Positions 34,001 to 44,733 of a stretch of DNA of 64,000 bases are shown piece by piece. The notes under the pieces are model-generated. The model was not told where the DNA came from, made no database searches, and saw only the letters and a list, made by a program, of their open reading frames with translations. Position numbers and translations under genes: made by a program. Positions within the stretch are counted from its first letter, which is position 1. Each line of letters starts with the position of its first letter. Source of the stretch: Dermanyssus gallinae (taxonomy: Eukaryota > Arthropoda > Arachnida > Mesostigmata > Dermanyssidae); assembly GCA_003439945.1 (NCBI GenBank), contig QVRM01000484.1:248001-312000 (forward strand). The letters run 5' to 3'.

Positions 34001-36403
34001 AGCACGTCATCACGGGACTTATGTCGGCTGGTAGCACCAAAAGCGAGCTTTTCAAGGAAATGAGTTAGCCCCGAAGGAAAGGCCACTTCGTAGCGGGGCC
34101 CGGAATCGATCACCACTAAATAGACAAAGAATAAACGACAAGTTGCAAAACAGGCAGTCGATGCAAACGTTAAGACAGGTCTTCCTTGAACAATATATTT
34201 CCCGAATACTTCTTGTGCGTTTTTATACGAGAAGAATTATATAACTTATAAAAAAAAGTATTTCCCGAATGGAATTAAGGAGCAGAAATGCCTTCTTGAG
34301 TAGTGACAAAAAATTACAAACATGTGTTATATCGATAAAGCTTTAGAACATGTGTCATTGCGAGAGATCTACCATCGTTATTTCATACTATAGTTAGTAA
34401 AATAATAGTTAAAAAATAATGATCATGAATTAATTAATAATATTGTTATTTCATAGCAAAACCGAATACACCATCGCCGATTATGTACCCCGTTAGCATG
34501 AAACTCTTTAGGAATCCGACAGCGGAGGGGGGGAGGCGGCTTACGATAATCATATCACGAATATAACCACCATCGATTTGATATGAAAATGATCCCCCTC
34601 ACTTTCCTAAATGCGTGCGATTTATTAGCGTGCCGTGAAAGTGTCTTGGTTAGAACTTGAAGGCTAAAAAATGTGGCATCACAGATTCTCGAGCTTATAA
34701 AATCTTATCAACTGAATTTTCTTCCGAACAAGCTGTATGTTTAGCTTCTATGAAACAACTAGATCTCTCGCAATCGCACATTTTGTAATGCTAGGCCCGG
34801 TCAGCAACATCGATATGATATGTTTTAATACTGTTACTGATCTTAAACAAGACATTTATGCTCCCCCATTCCATTAGGAGAAATGCTCATTTCAACAGGT
34901 TCTATAATCCCCGTATACGACTTCTTCTGTGTACTTAAGCCAGGCTCAAGCATTGAATAATGATTCCAGTAGTATCTATTGTTCTTATTAAAGCGCGGTC
35001 ATTATACTAAATGGTAATGAAGTTTGATCATGAGTGAGTCTTATCATTGTCCTGCATATGCCATATAATTAGCTGAAATAAAAAAAAATAAAAATACAAG
35101 AGTGATATTGATTCTAGAGGTATTCAAGAATTAGGGAGGGAAAGCGATCAAGACAAAATAAGGTGACAGTTAGATAGCAAATATAACAAGTAAAAGCAAA
35201 AAGCAAAAAAAAAAAGCAAAATTGCGCCTTAGACGCGATCATCGTACCTCCAACAGTACAAAAATGGCCAAATCGGTTTTGGGAGGCTACACGAATGCCG
35301 TTGCTCAGGGTGGTAACTCTAGTGTCATCATCTTGAGGCGAAGGCTTAGCGTAGGTCACCGCTGGCATTCCAGGCAGTGGCTCGGTGAGAGGGACCTTCG
35401 TAATGTCCACCGAGTTTTCCGACGACGACGACGAAGCTGAGTGGCATCCTCGAACACCAAATCTGCGTAGGAAAAATAACGCAATACACCTCTCAGACTT
35501 AGGTAAGAATCATAATAATTGTAAATGTTGTAAAAATGCTTAGAAAGGGAAGTCGACTCGGGGCCAATTTGTTAGGTACTTCTATTAGCAGTTCAACTGT
35601 TTGGCCCAGTCAGTATATTCAGTATTGCATGGCCAGCAATTCGCAGATATGAGTTAGAATCTCCCATCTGAAGAAATACCTATATAAACTAGTAAGTCTG
35701 GCGGATAACATAGCTGCAAAATAGCCAGAGATATCTTGAATGGTCTTAACCAAATCCTCCAGGGAAGGGTGGCTCAAAGCTGTGTCATCTCCACAGCTAG
35801 GCACCATGCTGGATGAAACCACCAGCCTTAAAGACATTGGCGCCACTGTGCAAATTGCTTTTGTATTTAAAAAAATCAAATCGAAGCTGATTAAATGCAT
35901 TCACTAGCTGCCTGTCAGAAGTCCAGACAGGTCTGCCTGCTATTCAGAACAAACGCACATAATAGTACTACAAGCCCTAATCGATACGCAAAATCACTCA
36001 GGCAATCTTCGATGGAATACGTCTAGGTTTTGTGATTGGCCTGTGCTCCACATTCCGTAAATGCATAAATGGCTCGTTATGATCGCGCCGTAATCGCATA
36101 GTTAGCATACCATGTTAGAGTATCATACACTGTAGCTCGTGCTGATCTATGTTCTAACTCCGTCGTTTCGCGATAGGCAGTTGTGAATTCAATGTAATAC
36201 CAATAATAGTAATCATAACAATAATTACAACAATATTAGCAATAACACTAATGATAATATGAACAACAATAGCAACAAAGTAAGACAAAATATCGTCGCT
36301 TGTATGTGTACCTAGTCCAGGACGACGTCGATGAAGCAGCTGCTTTCTGTGAGATTCTCCGCGCACCGAGACGCAACACGCAGCCGGCAGACATCATGGC
36401 CAT
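24601..36403 (-). CDS. PMPCA: Mitochondrial processing peptidase subunit alpha (9 of probably 10 exons)
   Basis: Exons (minus strand): 36403-36312, 35462-35248, 34115-33997, 30682-30443, 27450-27278, 26928-26820, 26476-26265, 26012-25859, 24820-24601. The phases chain without conflict and yield about 511 residues, against about 525 for the human protein. The Arg/Ser/Ala-rich N terminus is a matrix-targeting presequence. M16-family landmarks: [15 protein letters not shown], then [12 protein letters not shown], where HFLEK replaces the zinc-binding HFLEH of the catalytic beta subunit, as in all alpha subunits; the Gly-rich loop [27 protein letters not shown]. Alpha binds presequences and pairs with beta in the matrix to cleave targeting peptides. 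The strong GTAAGT donor after AALG implies one more short exon (about 25-30 residues expected by homology), which I could not locate below 24580. Confidence 0.95.
24972..25013. repeat. (TA)n microsatellite in PMPCA intron 8
   Basis: Alternating TA run of about 42 bp. Confidence 0.95.
25859..26012 (-). CDS. PMPCA: PMPCA exon 8
   Basis: Acceptor TTTTTTTAAAG, donor GGCGAG|GTAAGT. Encodes [18 protein letters not shown] and [13 protein letters not shown]. Confidence 0.95.
26265..26476 (-). CDS. PMPCA: PMPCA exon 7 (Gly-rich loop)
   Basis: Acceptor ACATTGCAACAG, donor AAACAG|GTTGGG (phase 2). Encodes [20 protein letters not shown] and [20 protein letters not shown], the substrate-binding Gly-rich loop unique to alpha subunits. 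Confidence 0.96.
26820..26928 (-). CDS. PMPCA: PMPCA exon 6 with GC donor
   Basis: Acceptor CAATTTACAG. Encodes [17 protein letters not shown] and [11 protein letters not shown], then leaves at CTTAAG|GCATGT. The GC donor is the only choice here that keeps frame and family spacing with exon 7. Confidence 0.88.
27278..27450 (-). CDS. PMPCA: PMPCA exon 5
   Basis: Acceptor TGTGTACGTCAG, donor TCGAA|GTAAGT (phase 2). Encodes [16 protein letters not shown] and [18 protein letters not shown], conserved in the family. Confidence 0.95.
28640..29130 (-). mobile_element. Reverse transcriptase fragment in PMPCA intron 4
   Basis: Minus-strand frames, shifted relative to each other, read as eroded RT motifs in the right order: [20 protein letters not shown] (motif A-like, Asp kept), [17 protein letters not shown] (motif B, GxSLSPLLF), then [12 protein letters not shown] (motif C, with the YADD aspartates changed to NA). 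This is an inactive relic of a CR1/Jockey-like element in the same orientation as the host gene. Confidence 0.6.
30443..30682 (-). CDS. PMPCA: PMPCA exon 4
   Basis: 240 nt, phase 0 to 0. Encodes [20 protein letters not shown], then [17 protein letters not shown] and ending LLMEMIHK before GTATCA. Confidence 0.95.
30990..33630 (+). mobile_element. R1-clade non-LTR retrotransposon, 5'-truncated, in PMPCA intron 3
   Basis: Antisense to the host gene. ORF2 is present from the endonuclease-RT linker (about 31006) to its C terminus (33387). RT motifs in order: [43 protein letters not shown] (motif A), [16 protein letters not shown] (motif B), [10 protein letters not shown] (motif C, intact). A C-terminal zinc-knuckle-like [16 protein letters not shown] follows. 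Only three lesions show: a frameshift near 31695, an in-frame TGA at 32331-32333 just after motif C, and a frameshift near 33030-33098. ORF1 and most of the endonuclease are missing. The 3' end has R1-like UTR and an (AAT)n tail at 33608-33628. Little decay suggests recent insertion. Confidence 0.88.
31006..33387 (+). pseudogene. Reverse transcriptase ORF2 of the R1-clade element (broken)
   Basis: Segments 31006-31704, 31695-32333, 32391-33098 and 33025-33387. The second and third are in one frame, separated only by the TGA at 32331. The catalytic YADD is intact, but the frame is not, so no functional enzyme is expected. Confidence 0.85.
33997..34115 (-). CDS. PMPCA: PMPCA exon 3
   Basis: Acceptor CTATTTAG, donor CTACAG|GTAATT. 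Encodes [20 protein letters not shown], then [19 protein letters not shown]; this is the degenerate HxxEK site of alpha subunits. Confidence 0.92.
35248..35462 (-). CDS. PMPCA: PMPCA exon 2
   Basis: Acceptor TTTTTCCTACGCAG; enters phase 2 as [12 protein letters not shown] (TCG repeat) and ends FGHFCTVG before GGAG|GTACGA. Contains the family block [18 protein letters not shown]. Confidence 0.9.
35619..35860 (-). mobile_element. Possible RT scrap in PMPCA intron 1
   Basis: A minus-strand frame reads [20 protein letters not shown], like the RT motif C block (Y/F)ADDTAL...L...I of CR1/Jockey elements with the first residues changed. Short and uncertain. Confidence 0.3.
36312..36403 (-). CDS. 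PMPCA: PMPCA exon 1 (start and presequence)
   Basis: ATG at 36403-36401 begins [16 protein letters not shown], a typical amphipathic Arg-rich mitochondrial presequence. The donor TGGACTAG|GTACAC gives phase 2. Two further Mets at residues 3 and 4, and one upstream in frame at 36430, leave the exact start open. Confidence 0.8.
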
Positions 36404-38482
36404 GATGTGGATGATGTGTGTTCGATGCAATCGTGTTGATCGATTGGATGTCTCTGCTGATCTGAGACGGTGGTGTTTGACGGCGCCTAGATTTAGCTGT
36501 TGCCGTAATCAGAGGCCTCCTTCCTACGCGATGATTAGGCGGTACTCGCACAGCGCGATCGCAGGACGCCTTCGCCTTCTTCTTGTTGTTCTGCCACTAG
36601 CCTACGGCCAACCACCACCGCCAGCTCCACTGACACAAGACTGAACTAACTAAGTCACTTACTAGCTACCTAACTAAAAAACGACCTCGGTTACCAATTG
36701 GTTGACTGTCTACGCCGCGAAAACAATTCGACCACGATGATATGAGGGCTACTGCTGCTGTTGGGTGATGTTGCTGTTGGCGGCGCACTCCGTACAGCTT
36801 AAGTCGCTGTTGAATCTTGGCCGCGTTCGTTCGAAACAGCGCGAGCCACCCCCAGCCAGCCAGTCAATCGGCCAATCTGCCTGGCGAGGCGAAGAAACGC
36901 GAGGCGAGAAAAAGCCAGAACCACAGCGAGAAAGAAACAGTGGCTGGCTGCTAAGTCTTCTTTGCTGTGTTGTACTACAGCCGCTCACGCATTCTCGGCG
37001 GCGGCGGCGGCGGCGCCGTGATAGCTGCCGCTGGCTGCCCGCTAAACGACGGAAATATCGGACCGTTGCCACATGGTGGTTGGAAGTTGGTGCTCAGCTG
37101 ATCCCCCGCGCCAAACGTGAGAGGAATTGAATCATGAAGTGCAGAAGTTTGCGCGAATGAGTAAGTGAATGAATGGATCATGATGAGCTCGTTGGGTTGG
37201 TACTTCTCGTGTGAGGAATAAAAGGCTAACGGTTCGGTTAGGTTTAACTTTTTGTTACGTAACCAGGTGGTGGTTAATGGGTTCGACGGGGCGATATTCA
37301 ATTTCGTTCGCTCTTGACCGGTTTTTTGTCATGTTTTGATTGTTCTGTCATTGTTAGGTAGATGTCGTCTGAGATTAGAGACTAAAGTTTCGGATATCAG
37401 GTGACTCGTCTTAAACGGACGAAAGAATGCCAGTGTCGACGTCGTGCAACGGGCAAAGGTACTGACGTGCTAAAGGTATTAACAATGTAACATATAATGT
37501 TAATAAATATAAACAGTTGCCGATGCTCCATGGCACCGTTTTGGTGTTATTCTTATATTTAGTGTTACACTTAGAAACTCAGTGAGCGGTTGTAGTATTC
37601 ACTAAGTTTACTCATACCAGCTCACCGACATCATGATGATGCTGAAAGATCTATTGCTTTTATTTTTTGTCCTTATATCGGATTGAATTCGAGTTGGTCC
37701 CGTGTGAACTGCGTGAACATGTAAATTGGGCCAGGCTCTTTTTAGCAATTAGCATTCGTACTATCATTCGTAGCTGTATGCTGCAACAGCGAGCTGCTGA
37801 CTGCAATATGTATTACGAAAAAAAAACATGAATACTTTTAGATAAATCTTAGTAAAATTGCAAAACAAACTTGTGCACCTTACTGATTTTGTATCGTTAA
37901 AAAGGTGTATTCTAAATAGCTCTGCTACTCTGTCTGCCACATATGCATATGTTCTTCATAAATTACGATGTCAAAAAACAATGTGCCATGAAGCCACCTT
38001 TGCTTAGTCGTTAATTTAAATACTTACGGCGATAAATGATTGTTAACTCATTTGTATACCCACTTAACAACTAAATACATGGTCCATCATTTAATCAAGA
38101 CGCAAAAGCGCACTCACTTAAATACAGGTCATTTTCAAGTGTTGATACTCGGTTGATACATTTATCACTATTTTGTCATTTATTCGGTCAGTCTCTTTTA
38201 TCAGGCAGTCGGCGAAAGAAACGACGCAAGCAGGCCGGTCTATTTTGCCTATTTTGTAATAAAACGATCAGCTCATTTGTGTTGGAAGGTCGATCAGCAA
38301 CCCACCATGGAGATTTAAAAATTGTTCGGAGCTTGGCTATTCCTGTTCGTATCGCACTTATTTGTAGCTTCACGTATGCCGGACTGATGCTACAAGTTGT
38401 GCATATACATATCTTCCGTATGTAAACTTTGAGACCGCGACCAAGTTCCTCCGGGTCTCGAGCAAATTCCAAGGTCCCGTAC

Positions 38483-38554
<72 letters not shown>

Positions 38555-38795
38555 GTGTATGTATAATTTGAATCTTTTTAAACATAAGGTATACCCATAC
38601 AAACCAAGAAGCTAGCGATCAAGGTGCCTAATTTCGACATTGGCATGCCTTTTAGGTGTATCGACCCGGTGTGTGACGACAGTTGGACTGTACCTTATTA
38701 AAGGTCCTCGATTTGCCGTATCTCTTGCGTTCTCACGTTTTACGGACTGACTGGTTTATTTTGGCTTGCTTGCTTGATTGACCCATACCGCTCTA
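36404..38795. promoter_or_regulatory. Divergent intergenic region between PMPCA and NAT9
   Basis: About 2.4 kb between two head-to-head start codons, with no convincing gene inside. It must hold both promoters. A GC-rich part with (GGC)n at 37001-37016 lies in 36800-37080, closer to PMPCA. No clear TATA box was assigned. Confidence 0.45.
38487..38551. repeat. (TA)n microsatellite upstream of NAT9
   Basis: About 65 bp alternating TA, 245 bp before the NAT9 start codon. Confidence 0.95.
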
Positions 38796-38982
38796 ATGCG
38801 CTTAAACGAGGACACCGTCATTGTTGGGGAACGCGTCCTACTTGTGCCCTACGAAGTTCGTCATGTTCAAAAATACCATAAATGGATGCGCAACTCTGAA
38901 CTACAACTTCTAACCGGCTCTGAGCCATTGACTCTCGAACAAGAATTCGACATGCAGCGTCACTGGCGTGAGGACTCAGATA
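38796..38982 (+). CDS. NAT9: NAT9 exon 1
   Basis: ATG at 38796 matches the family N terminus. Ends WREDSD before the donor GATA|GTGAGT (phase 1). Confidence 0.95.
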
Positions 38983-41399
38983 GTGAGTTGAAAGCTCTGT
39001 TTTGTAAAAATGTTTGCAATTTATAACCTTATTAGCCTTATAACCAGGCGCCCGTATGCAGGTCATCATGTTTTTTTCTTCTGAGGAACTAACTGGAAAA
39101 CGCTTTTTGCACACGCGGACGCACGCCAGGAAAGCTCAGTAAGTCACCATGTGCTCTTGTCATTCCCTTTATCTTGCGCATAACCAAACACCGCACAAAT
39201 AATTGCGTCTTTAGCGAAAACAATGTTACAACAATAAAATAAGAAATTATGTTGTTAGTCAGGTCACGTATATATATATATATATATACTTATATGCCTA
39301 TGTATGGATATTTATAATTTTGAGTTACACGTGTTCTTATTAACATCCCTCTTGTTATCCACCAATTTCAGCCATATAATAATATTGCTATCTATATATA
39401 AATATAAACCAAGATTTGATTACAGGAAGGTGGTCGCGTGCCGTACGTGAATTTTAACCATGAACATTTTAAAGCCACAATACGCAGACCTAGGTGCAAA
39501 GGACAGCGAATGCTACCGGCAGATCTTCTCAATGTGCAGTACAACTATCAACCAAACTTTATTATTAACAAAATCAAGTGTACATAAGATTAGAAGCAAT
39601 CATGAGTCTCTCGTTATGCGACGGGCTATACGACGAGCCGTGCGACATCTCGCTCTTATTCTGAAAATTATGTTTTTAAAATCAGTTCCCAGACTTTTTT
39701 GCTGTGGCTTTTGTTTTAATAAATATTAATGGGTGAATTGAACGTAAAGCATCTTTTCTCTTATTGAGACATCTCTGTTTCCTGTTTTTTGTCTGGCCTG
39801 GTCTAAATTGCAAACCATGAAAATCAATTTAAGAGTGGCCGGTCTAGGTCTTAAACCTACGACCTCCTGAATTCAAATGGATTTGCCACTTATTTATCTT
39901 GTTCGGTTTAATCATAAACCATCTTCATACAACCATACCGAGCAAGATGGCTTAGTGGCAAAGCCTTTGCCTTGCATTCGGGAGGACTGGGTTCGAGACC
40001 CAGACCGGCCACTCTTAAATTGGTTTGCATGGTTTCCAATTTAGACAAGGTTAATGCCGGAGTGGAGTAAAATTAGCCATAACATGAAAAAAACGTACAC
40101 AGGCAATTGCCTTACGGGAAATAAACAAAAATATTTTAAACACTTTAAACTGTTTAATATTCAGCTAATACCAGTGCACTAAAGGGATTGTTCGTTATAT
40201 TGTCATGATGGTTCTAATTAGATAAGCCCACACAATCTAGTGTGCCATGGAGTATTATTTGTGCTGCGTGTTGCTTGGTTTTCAGAATGTACGTTTATTA
40301 TCCTGGATCGCGTGGCGTTCGAGACAGGCAAAGCCGATGAAATCGCGGCGATGGTTGGGGATGTAAATTTATTTGATATACCGCACGATGTAGACGAACT
40401 AGAAGACAACAAAGACCAGGTGAATATATATAGACCATTTGGGTCTTTGATTTATTGATACCTCGTTACTACTTATATGTTCCCCTTGACTTCCCGTTGA
40501 CTTCTGTTAACTATTAGGTTGATACAGGTCGGCTGTAGGCATTTCACGTAGGCAACTTGAGTGAGACGTAAATTATATCCACCGCGGGCACTAGACTAGG
40601 GTGCAACTGCTAAGGCGCAATTTCTTTTTGGTGAATGAGTTCTCTACCCTGGCTCTAATCGACTAGGTAAGGCTTCTGCATCAGCTTAATTGCTGTCGTC
40701 TCGAACAGAAGCTACTTCTCCCCCCCCTTATGCTTTCAGGGGCCTTCCCTGCCGCGGTGACCGTGCGTGCGACCCAATTTTCGAGTTAGTCCTCTCACAA
40801 AAAGTGCTACTTCTAAACACGGTTACTTCTTTCTTTTTACAGGTCGCGCAGTCTAGTTGGAAGGCTGCGGAATGCGAAATAATGATCGCTGAGTCGACAG
40901 CAAGAGGCAGAGGCCTTGGCAAGGAGGCCATGCTTCTAATGATAAAGTAAATTTTGTTTTTTGTTATGATTTTCCCTGCTCTATGAGTTTCCTAGTTACA
41001 TAGAGGCGGCAAGGAATGACATTTCATGAAAACAATATTTACTATACTTTGCTGACTTGCAATTATTATTGAATATGGCCGTTGATAGATTTAGTTTCAA
41101 ACTTTCTCTGTGTCTTATTTCTAGCAACTGTCATTGTAATTTTCAGGTACGCTTTGGAGAACCTTTTTCCAAAAGTGTTTGTGGCAAAAATCAAGACAGA
41201 CAATGTTGCCTCGCGAAGTTTGTTTAGCAGATTTGGTTTTAAGAAAGTATCTGAGAGTGAAATATTCCGCGAGATCACTATGAAAGCAACGTGTGTGACC
41301 TTGGCCACTTACGTGAAGACTGTACCCCTGAGGTTACGTCAGTACAGCGAATGGAGTAAACAAGCAGCGAGCGGTTGCACTCTAGTTGACGCCACGTGA
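38796..41399 (+). CDS. NAT9: N-acetyltransferase 9 (GNAT family), complete, 4 exons
   Basis: Spliced 38796-38982, 40286-40419, 40843-40946, 41147-41399: 225 residues plus TGA. All junctions are GT-AG and phases 1, 0, 2 agree. The N terminus MRLNEDTVIVGERVLLVPY, then KWMRNSELQLLTGSEPLTLE, is close to animal NAT9 (human about 207 residues). The block MVGDVNLFD is the conserved GDVNLF. The acetyl-CoA-binding motif A is ARGRGLGKEAMLLM. KTDNVASRSLFSRFGFKKV is the GNAT C-terminal N-x-x-S-x-x-L...GF motif. In Drosophila NAT9 has been linked to microtubule stability and JNK signalling; the substrate is not established from sequence. The tail after FREITMKAT is divergent, as in other species. Codon use and splice sites look like a live gene. 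Confidence 0.95.
39800..39907 (-). mobile_element. tRNA-derived SINE-like unit, inverted copy
   Basis: The minus strand reads CCGAACAAGATAAATAAGTG ... GGCCACTCT, matching the plus-oriented copy just downstream. Lies in NAT9 intron 1. The B-box region is eroded. Confidence 0.6.
39937..40048 (+). mobile_element. tRNA-derived SINE-like unit
   Basis: Pol III A-box-like TGGCTTAGTGGCAAAGC and B box GGTTCGAGACCC at tRNA-like spacing, followed by a tail that also occurs in the inverted copy (CTCTTAAATTGGTTTGCATG). Not a clean cloverleaf; probably a SINE rather than a tRNA gene. Confidence 0.6.
40286..40419 (+). CDS. NAT9: NAT9 exon 2
   Basis: Acceptor GGTTTTCAG; encodes CTFIILDRVAFETGKAD and MVGDVNLFDIP; donor GACCAG|GTGAAT (phase 0). 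Confidence 0.95.
40843..40946 (+). CDS. NAT9: NAT9 exon 3 (acetyl-CoA-binding motif)
   Basis: Acceptor CTTTCTTTTTACAG; encodes AAECEIMIAESTARGRGLGK; donor ATAAA|GTAAAT (phase 2). Confidence 0.95.
41147..41399 (+). CDS. NAT9: NAT9 exon 4 and stop
   Basis: Acceptor TAATTTTCAG; encodes YALENLFPKVFVAKIKTDN, then SLFSRFGFKKVSES; ends with TGA at 41397-41399. Confidence 0.95.
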
Positions 41400-41448
41400 C
41401 GCTAGTGTGTAGCGAGCGACCTCCTGAACATCGTATACTAATTTAAGC

Positions 41449-41454
41449 AATAAA
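41449..41454 (+). terminator. NAT9 polyadenylation signal
   Basis: AATAAA 50 bp after the stop codon. Confidence 0.75.
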
Positions 41455-42964
41455 GTTAATTCTTTAAAAAACCCACAGGGTTGGTGATTTTTGCCTAAAA
41501 AAGTAACGCATTTGCTTTGACTAGAATGCGTTAGTTTTGACTTGGAAATGTACATTTTGCTGCCGGTTTTGTCAGTTCAGCGAGCAATTAGGGTCGTCAA
41601 AAAGCTGTAAGTGCTGCTCGGCTCGAGAAAAGGGTAAGTCTGCATCAGGCGTTACTGGTATCTCACACGTCTGAGGGCAGGCTGTAAAATGTTTCACATA
41701 ATCCGTCTTAAATTTGTAGTTATAGCCAAGTTATATGGACTGGAAGTGAACAAAAGGCAGCCGAAAACAAATTAACGCACAAACCGATAGTTATTTTTAT
41801 ACGTCCCTTATCACATAGCGACATGTAGCGACATGTCACTTTTTGTAGGGGCCTTTCGGCAACCTTCACATGACGAGACGGCAAAATTACATTATGAAGT
41901 TGAATTGGGCTGTGTGGATATCATTGTCTTCCCTCTGATATTTGGGTACCCGAATGCTCAATTATAAAGGTTCGCGTAGCAGAACGCTAAGAATATTATC
42001 TTGTTACATCAATCGAAGAGACACTCAACGTCCATTTTTGACCAATTGTACTCCTTGAGCTTGAGGTCATGCTAACATCAAACTATATCCCTAGATGATC
42101 AATTTACGCTTTCGTGGGAAATTTGGCTCAGTTTGAGATATTTTATGTTTGGCCGCAGCGATACAGTTCGGACTGTATTCGCGGGCTCTGGGATAGCAGT
42201 GGTCTAGATCAGAGGAAACAGTTCATCTGAATACTTACAAGACCGGTGACGTCGCACATTATACATCATGTACATACAGCTAACTTAATTTGATGACCAA
42301 ATTAGCAACACATCAAGCAGCCCCAGGTATCGATGATTTGTGTTGCATTTCCTTTCCTGGTGGCATAGACGCTAGAGCGCATCAACGGATTAAAGCGTCA
42401 CACATTGAATGCAATCTACATAAGGAGGAATAAAGGCACGATAATTTAATAAAGGTTCTGTAGTGTCCACCACCCCTTACGACGGGCCGGCGATCGTTAC
42501 GTGTTCGCCATTCCTTTCGCTCAAACAACGCACGTCCTCTGCTTGGCTTGCACCAAGGACTACTGACTCATTTATTCTCATACCTTCTTATATACTCACA
42601 GATTGCCCTCGCATTTAGTGACTTCCCGCGTCTTCGCTAGAAGGGTGGCGGCATCTTCTATTTGGCGCCATGTATTTAGCTTGCTTCGGCATTGTCGCCA
42701 ACCGACGTTGCCTATGCCCGCGCTGCTTAACGGACACTGCTATCCTACATGTTCCAGTGTTGTTTTATAGAATATCGTTACTCCGATGCGGAAACTACAG
42801 ATGTTTATTTGCTTGCTGATAACGTTTGCATGATTGTAAGCACGTTTAGCCTATGGCCGTTCTATATAGTAGTAAGACCTGGCACTTTCCCGAAATAGGA
42901 ACTACGGGGATGAATTTTTTTTTAATTTCGCCATTAGCTCCCGAGTAGTAAAATATAATTATTT
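41455..42964. other. No gene recognised
   Basis: AT-rich sequence downstream of NAT9. A short frame near 42310 reads AAPGIDDL, faintly RT-like, but too little to call. Confidence 0.4.
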
Positions 42965-43019
42965 GTTTTATTAACACCCAAACTGGGTAAATGTGTTTAT
43001 GTTACATCAAAATGTTTCG

Positions 43020-44718
43020 AGACGCCAACAATCTAGCGTTTTGCTAGTTCTGTGTCAAACGCTATGTCAAACGCTGCCTTTAAATCTACAAACACCGCAT
43101 ATATACAACTTCTTGGCCTAGGCAGCGTTTCCCAGATTGCTCCTAGCAGCTCCCGAATTGCTGAGTAAGTTGATTTTCCTTTCCTAAATCCATGCTGCTC
43201 CTCCGGTATTACCCCCGCTCCTCCAAGAATGACCCCAGTCTTCTAGCTATTATTCCCGAAAATATTTTATACGGACAGCTTTTTATTGCTATTCCCCTTC
43301 AAGCTTCCGGTTCAGTTTCTACTCCCTTTCCTTTTGGAATGACTATTAAAGTCGCTTTCCTCCAGGCCTCTGGAATTTCCCCCTTGTTTAAACATTCATT
43401 GAATAAGGCTTGCCAGCAAGGTGCGAGAATTAGGGTAGCTTTCATGTGTTCATTTCTTATCAAGTCTTTCCCGTGCGCTTTGCCCCGTGGTGCTCTGTCT
43501 ATTGCTTCTATCACTTCCCTAATTGAGATTTCCCTCCCTATCCAAACCCTCGCTTCTTCCGTTGTCTGATCCCACGGGCCATCGTATTCTAGCGGCGCTT
43601 TCGGAGTTGTGTCCGCCCCGGCCAATATTCGCCTAAAATGTTCGACTAACCTACCCGTCTCTACGGAACACTGTCCTCCTTATACGCTTTCTTAACCAGC
43701 CGTTTAACCAACGCTGCCAACGGCCTCATTAACGGAACGGTCTTTACATATTCTCGCGTCAGCTTACTAGCTTGCTTGGCTGCCCTGCACCTTTCATTAA
43801 ACCAGGGTCTTCCGCTTCTCTCCTGTGGCGGCAGCATCGCAAACCTCAATAAGCCTACTAGACTGCGTTCATAGGAATCTACCTGGATTACCCCTGGCAC
43901 CGGAAGTACCCCGCTAAGTCCTTGTAAAAGGACGTTGCCGCTAAGCTTTCTCCCTGATCCTTCCCTCTTCCCTCGTTCTTGAACACTGCCTCTAATTTTT
44001 ACCCGGATACCCATAGGTATATGTTTTCTGAGTCCCGCACCTTCCTGTAAAGGATTGTCGTCCCCTGTAAATAGTATGTCCTTTCTGTCTATATCGGTTG
44101 CAAATATATCAATAACTGATGTCCCGGAGTGGCATTCATATGTGCACACATTTGCCCTGTTAACTACCCAACAGCCGATCTCCTCCAGTACGTCTAGCAA
44201 AGCCACCGTTCGTTCCGAGTCAATCCTGTCTAATCTCGCGTTAAAATCCCCTCCTATGATCATCGGAGCCTTCCGCGGTAGCGCTTCTATCCCCAGCAAG
44301 AGGCGCTCGACGATCGTCTCTGTAGATTCCGTCCCCGCCGGTTGTACATAGGTAGCCACTAGTTCTAGTTTAGGTGACATGACTGCGATTAGATTTTCTG
44401 CTACTATCCCCACGCTCGTTTCTCCCACCGTCGGTCTAACGAAAATCGATACCCCCCGCTCGGCCTACCCGGACCCTTTTTACACGATGCCAGCGCATGG
44501 TATCCATAGAATCCCCGAATATCAAACTGCTCTCGTGCCCAGGTCTCTGTCAAAATTAGAACGTCTACCCCTTTGTACGCGTCGTCCCCGAGCAAATCTA
44601 ACACCCCCCTCCCCTCGCTATTCCACATCACTATCTGAATACCTGCATTCACTACGTCTCCGAACTTATTATTATCTTGCTGTATCTGCTGGTTCTCGCA
44701 CGCGTGCGGCTTGCTCAC
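43020..44718 (-). pseudogene. Endonuclease and partial RT ORF2 of the I/Jockey-like element
   Basis: Exonuclease-endonuclease-phosphatase fold motifs LTETW (about 44560), GDFNARL (about 44245) and SVIDIFATD (about 44090), then the RT N-terminal region to motif A. Frameshifts near 44430 and 43640; truncated after motif A. Confidence 0.75.
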
Positions 44719-44733
44719 TGTTGTCTTCAGAAG

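Noticed and set aside
24601..36403. Catalytic MPP beta subunit
   Set aside because: The zinc-binding HxxEH is HFLEK and the alpha-specific Gly-rich loop is present.
39937..40012. Functional tRNA gene
   Set aside because: A and B boxes are present, but the arms do not pair into a cloverleaf and a diverged inverted copy lies beside it, so SINE-like is more likely.
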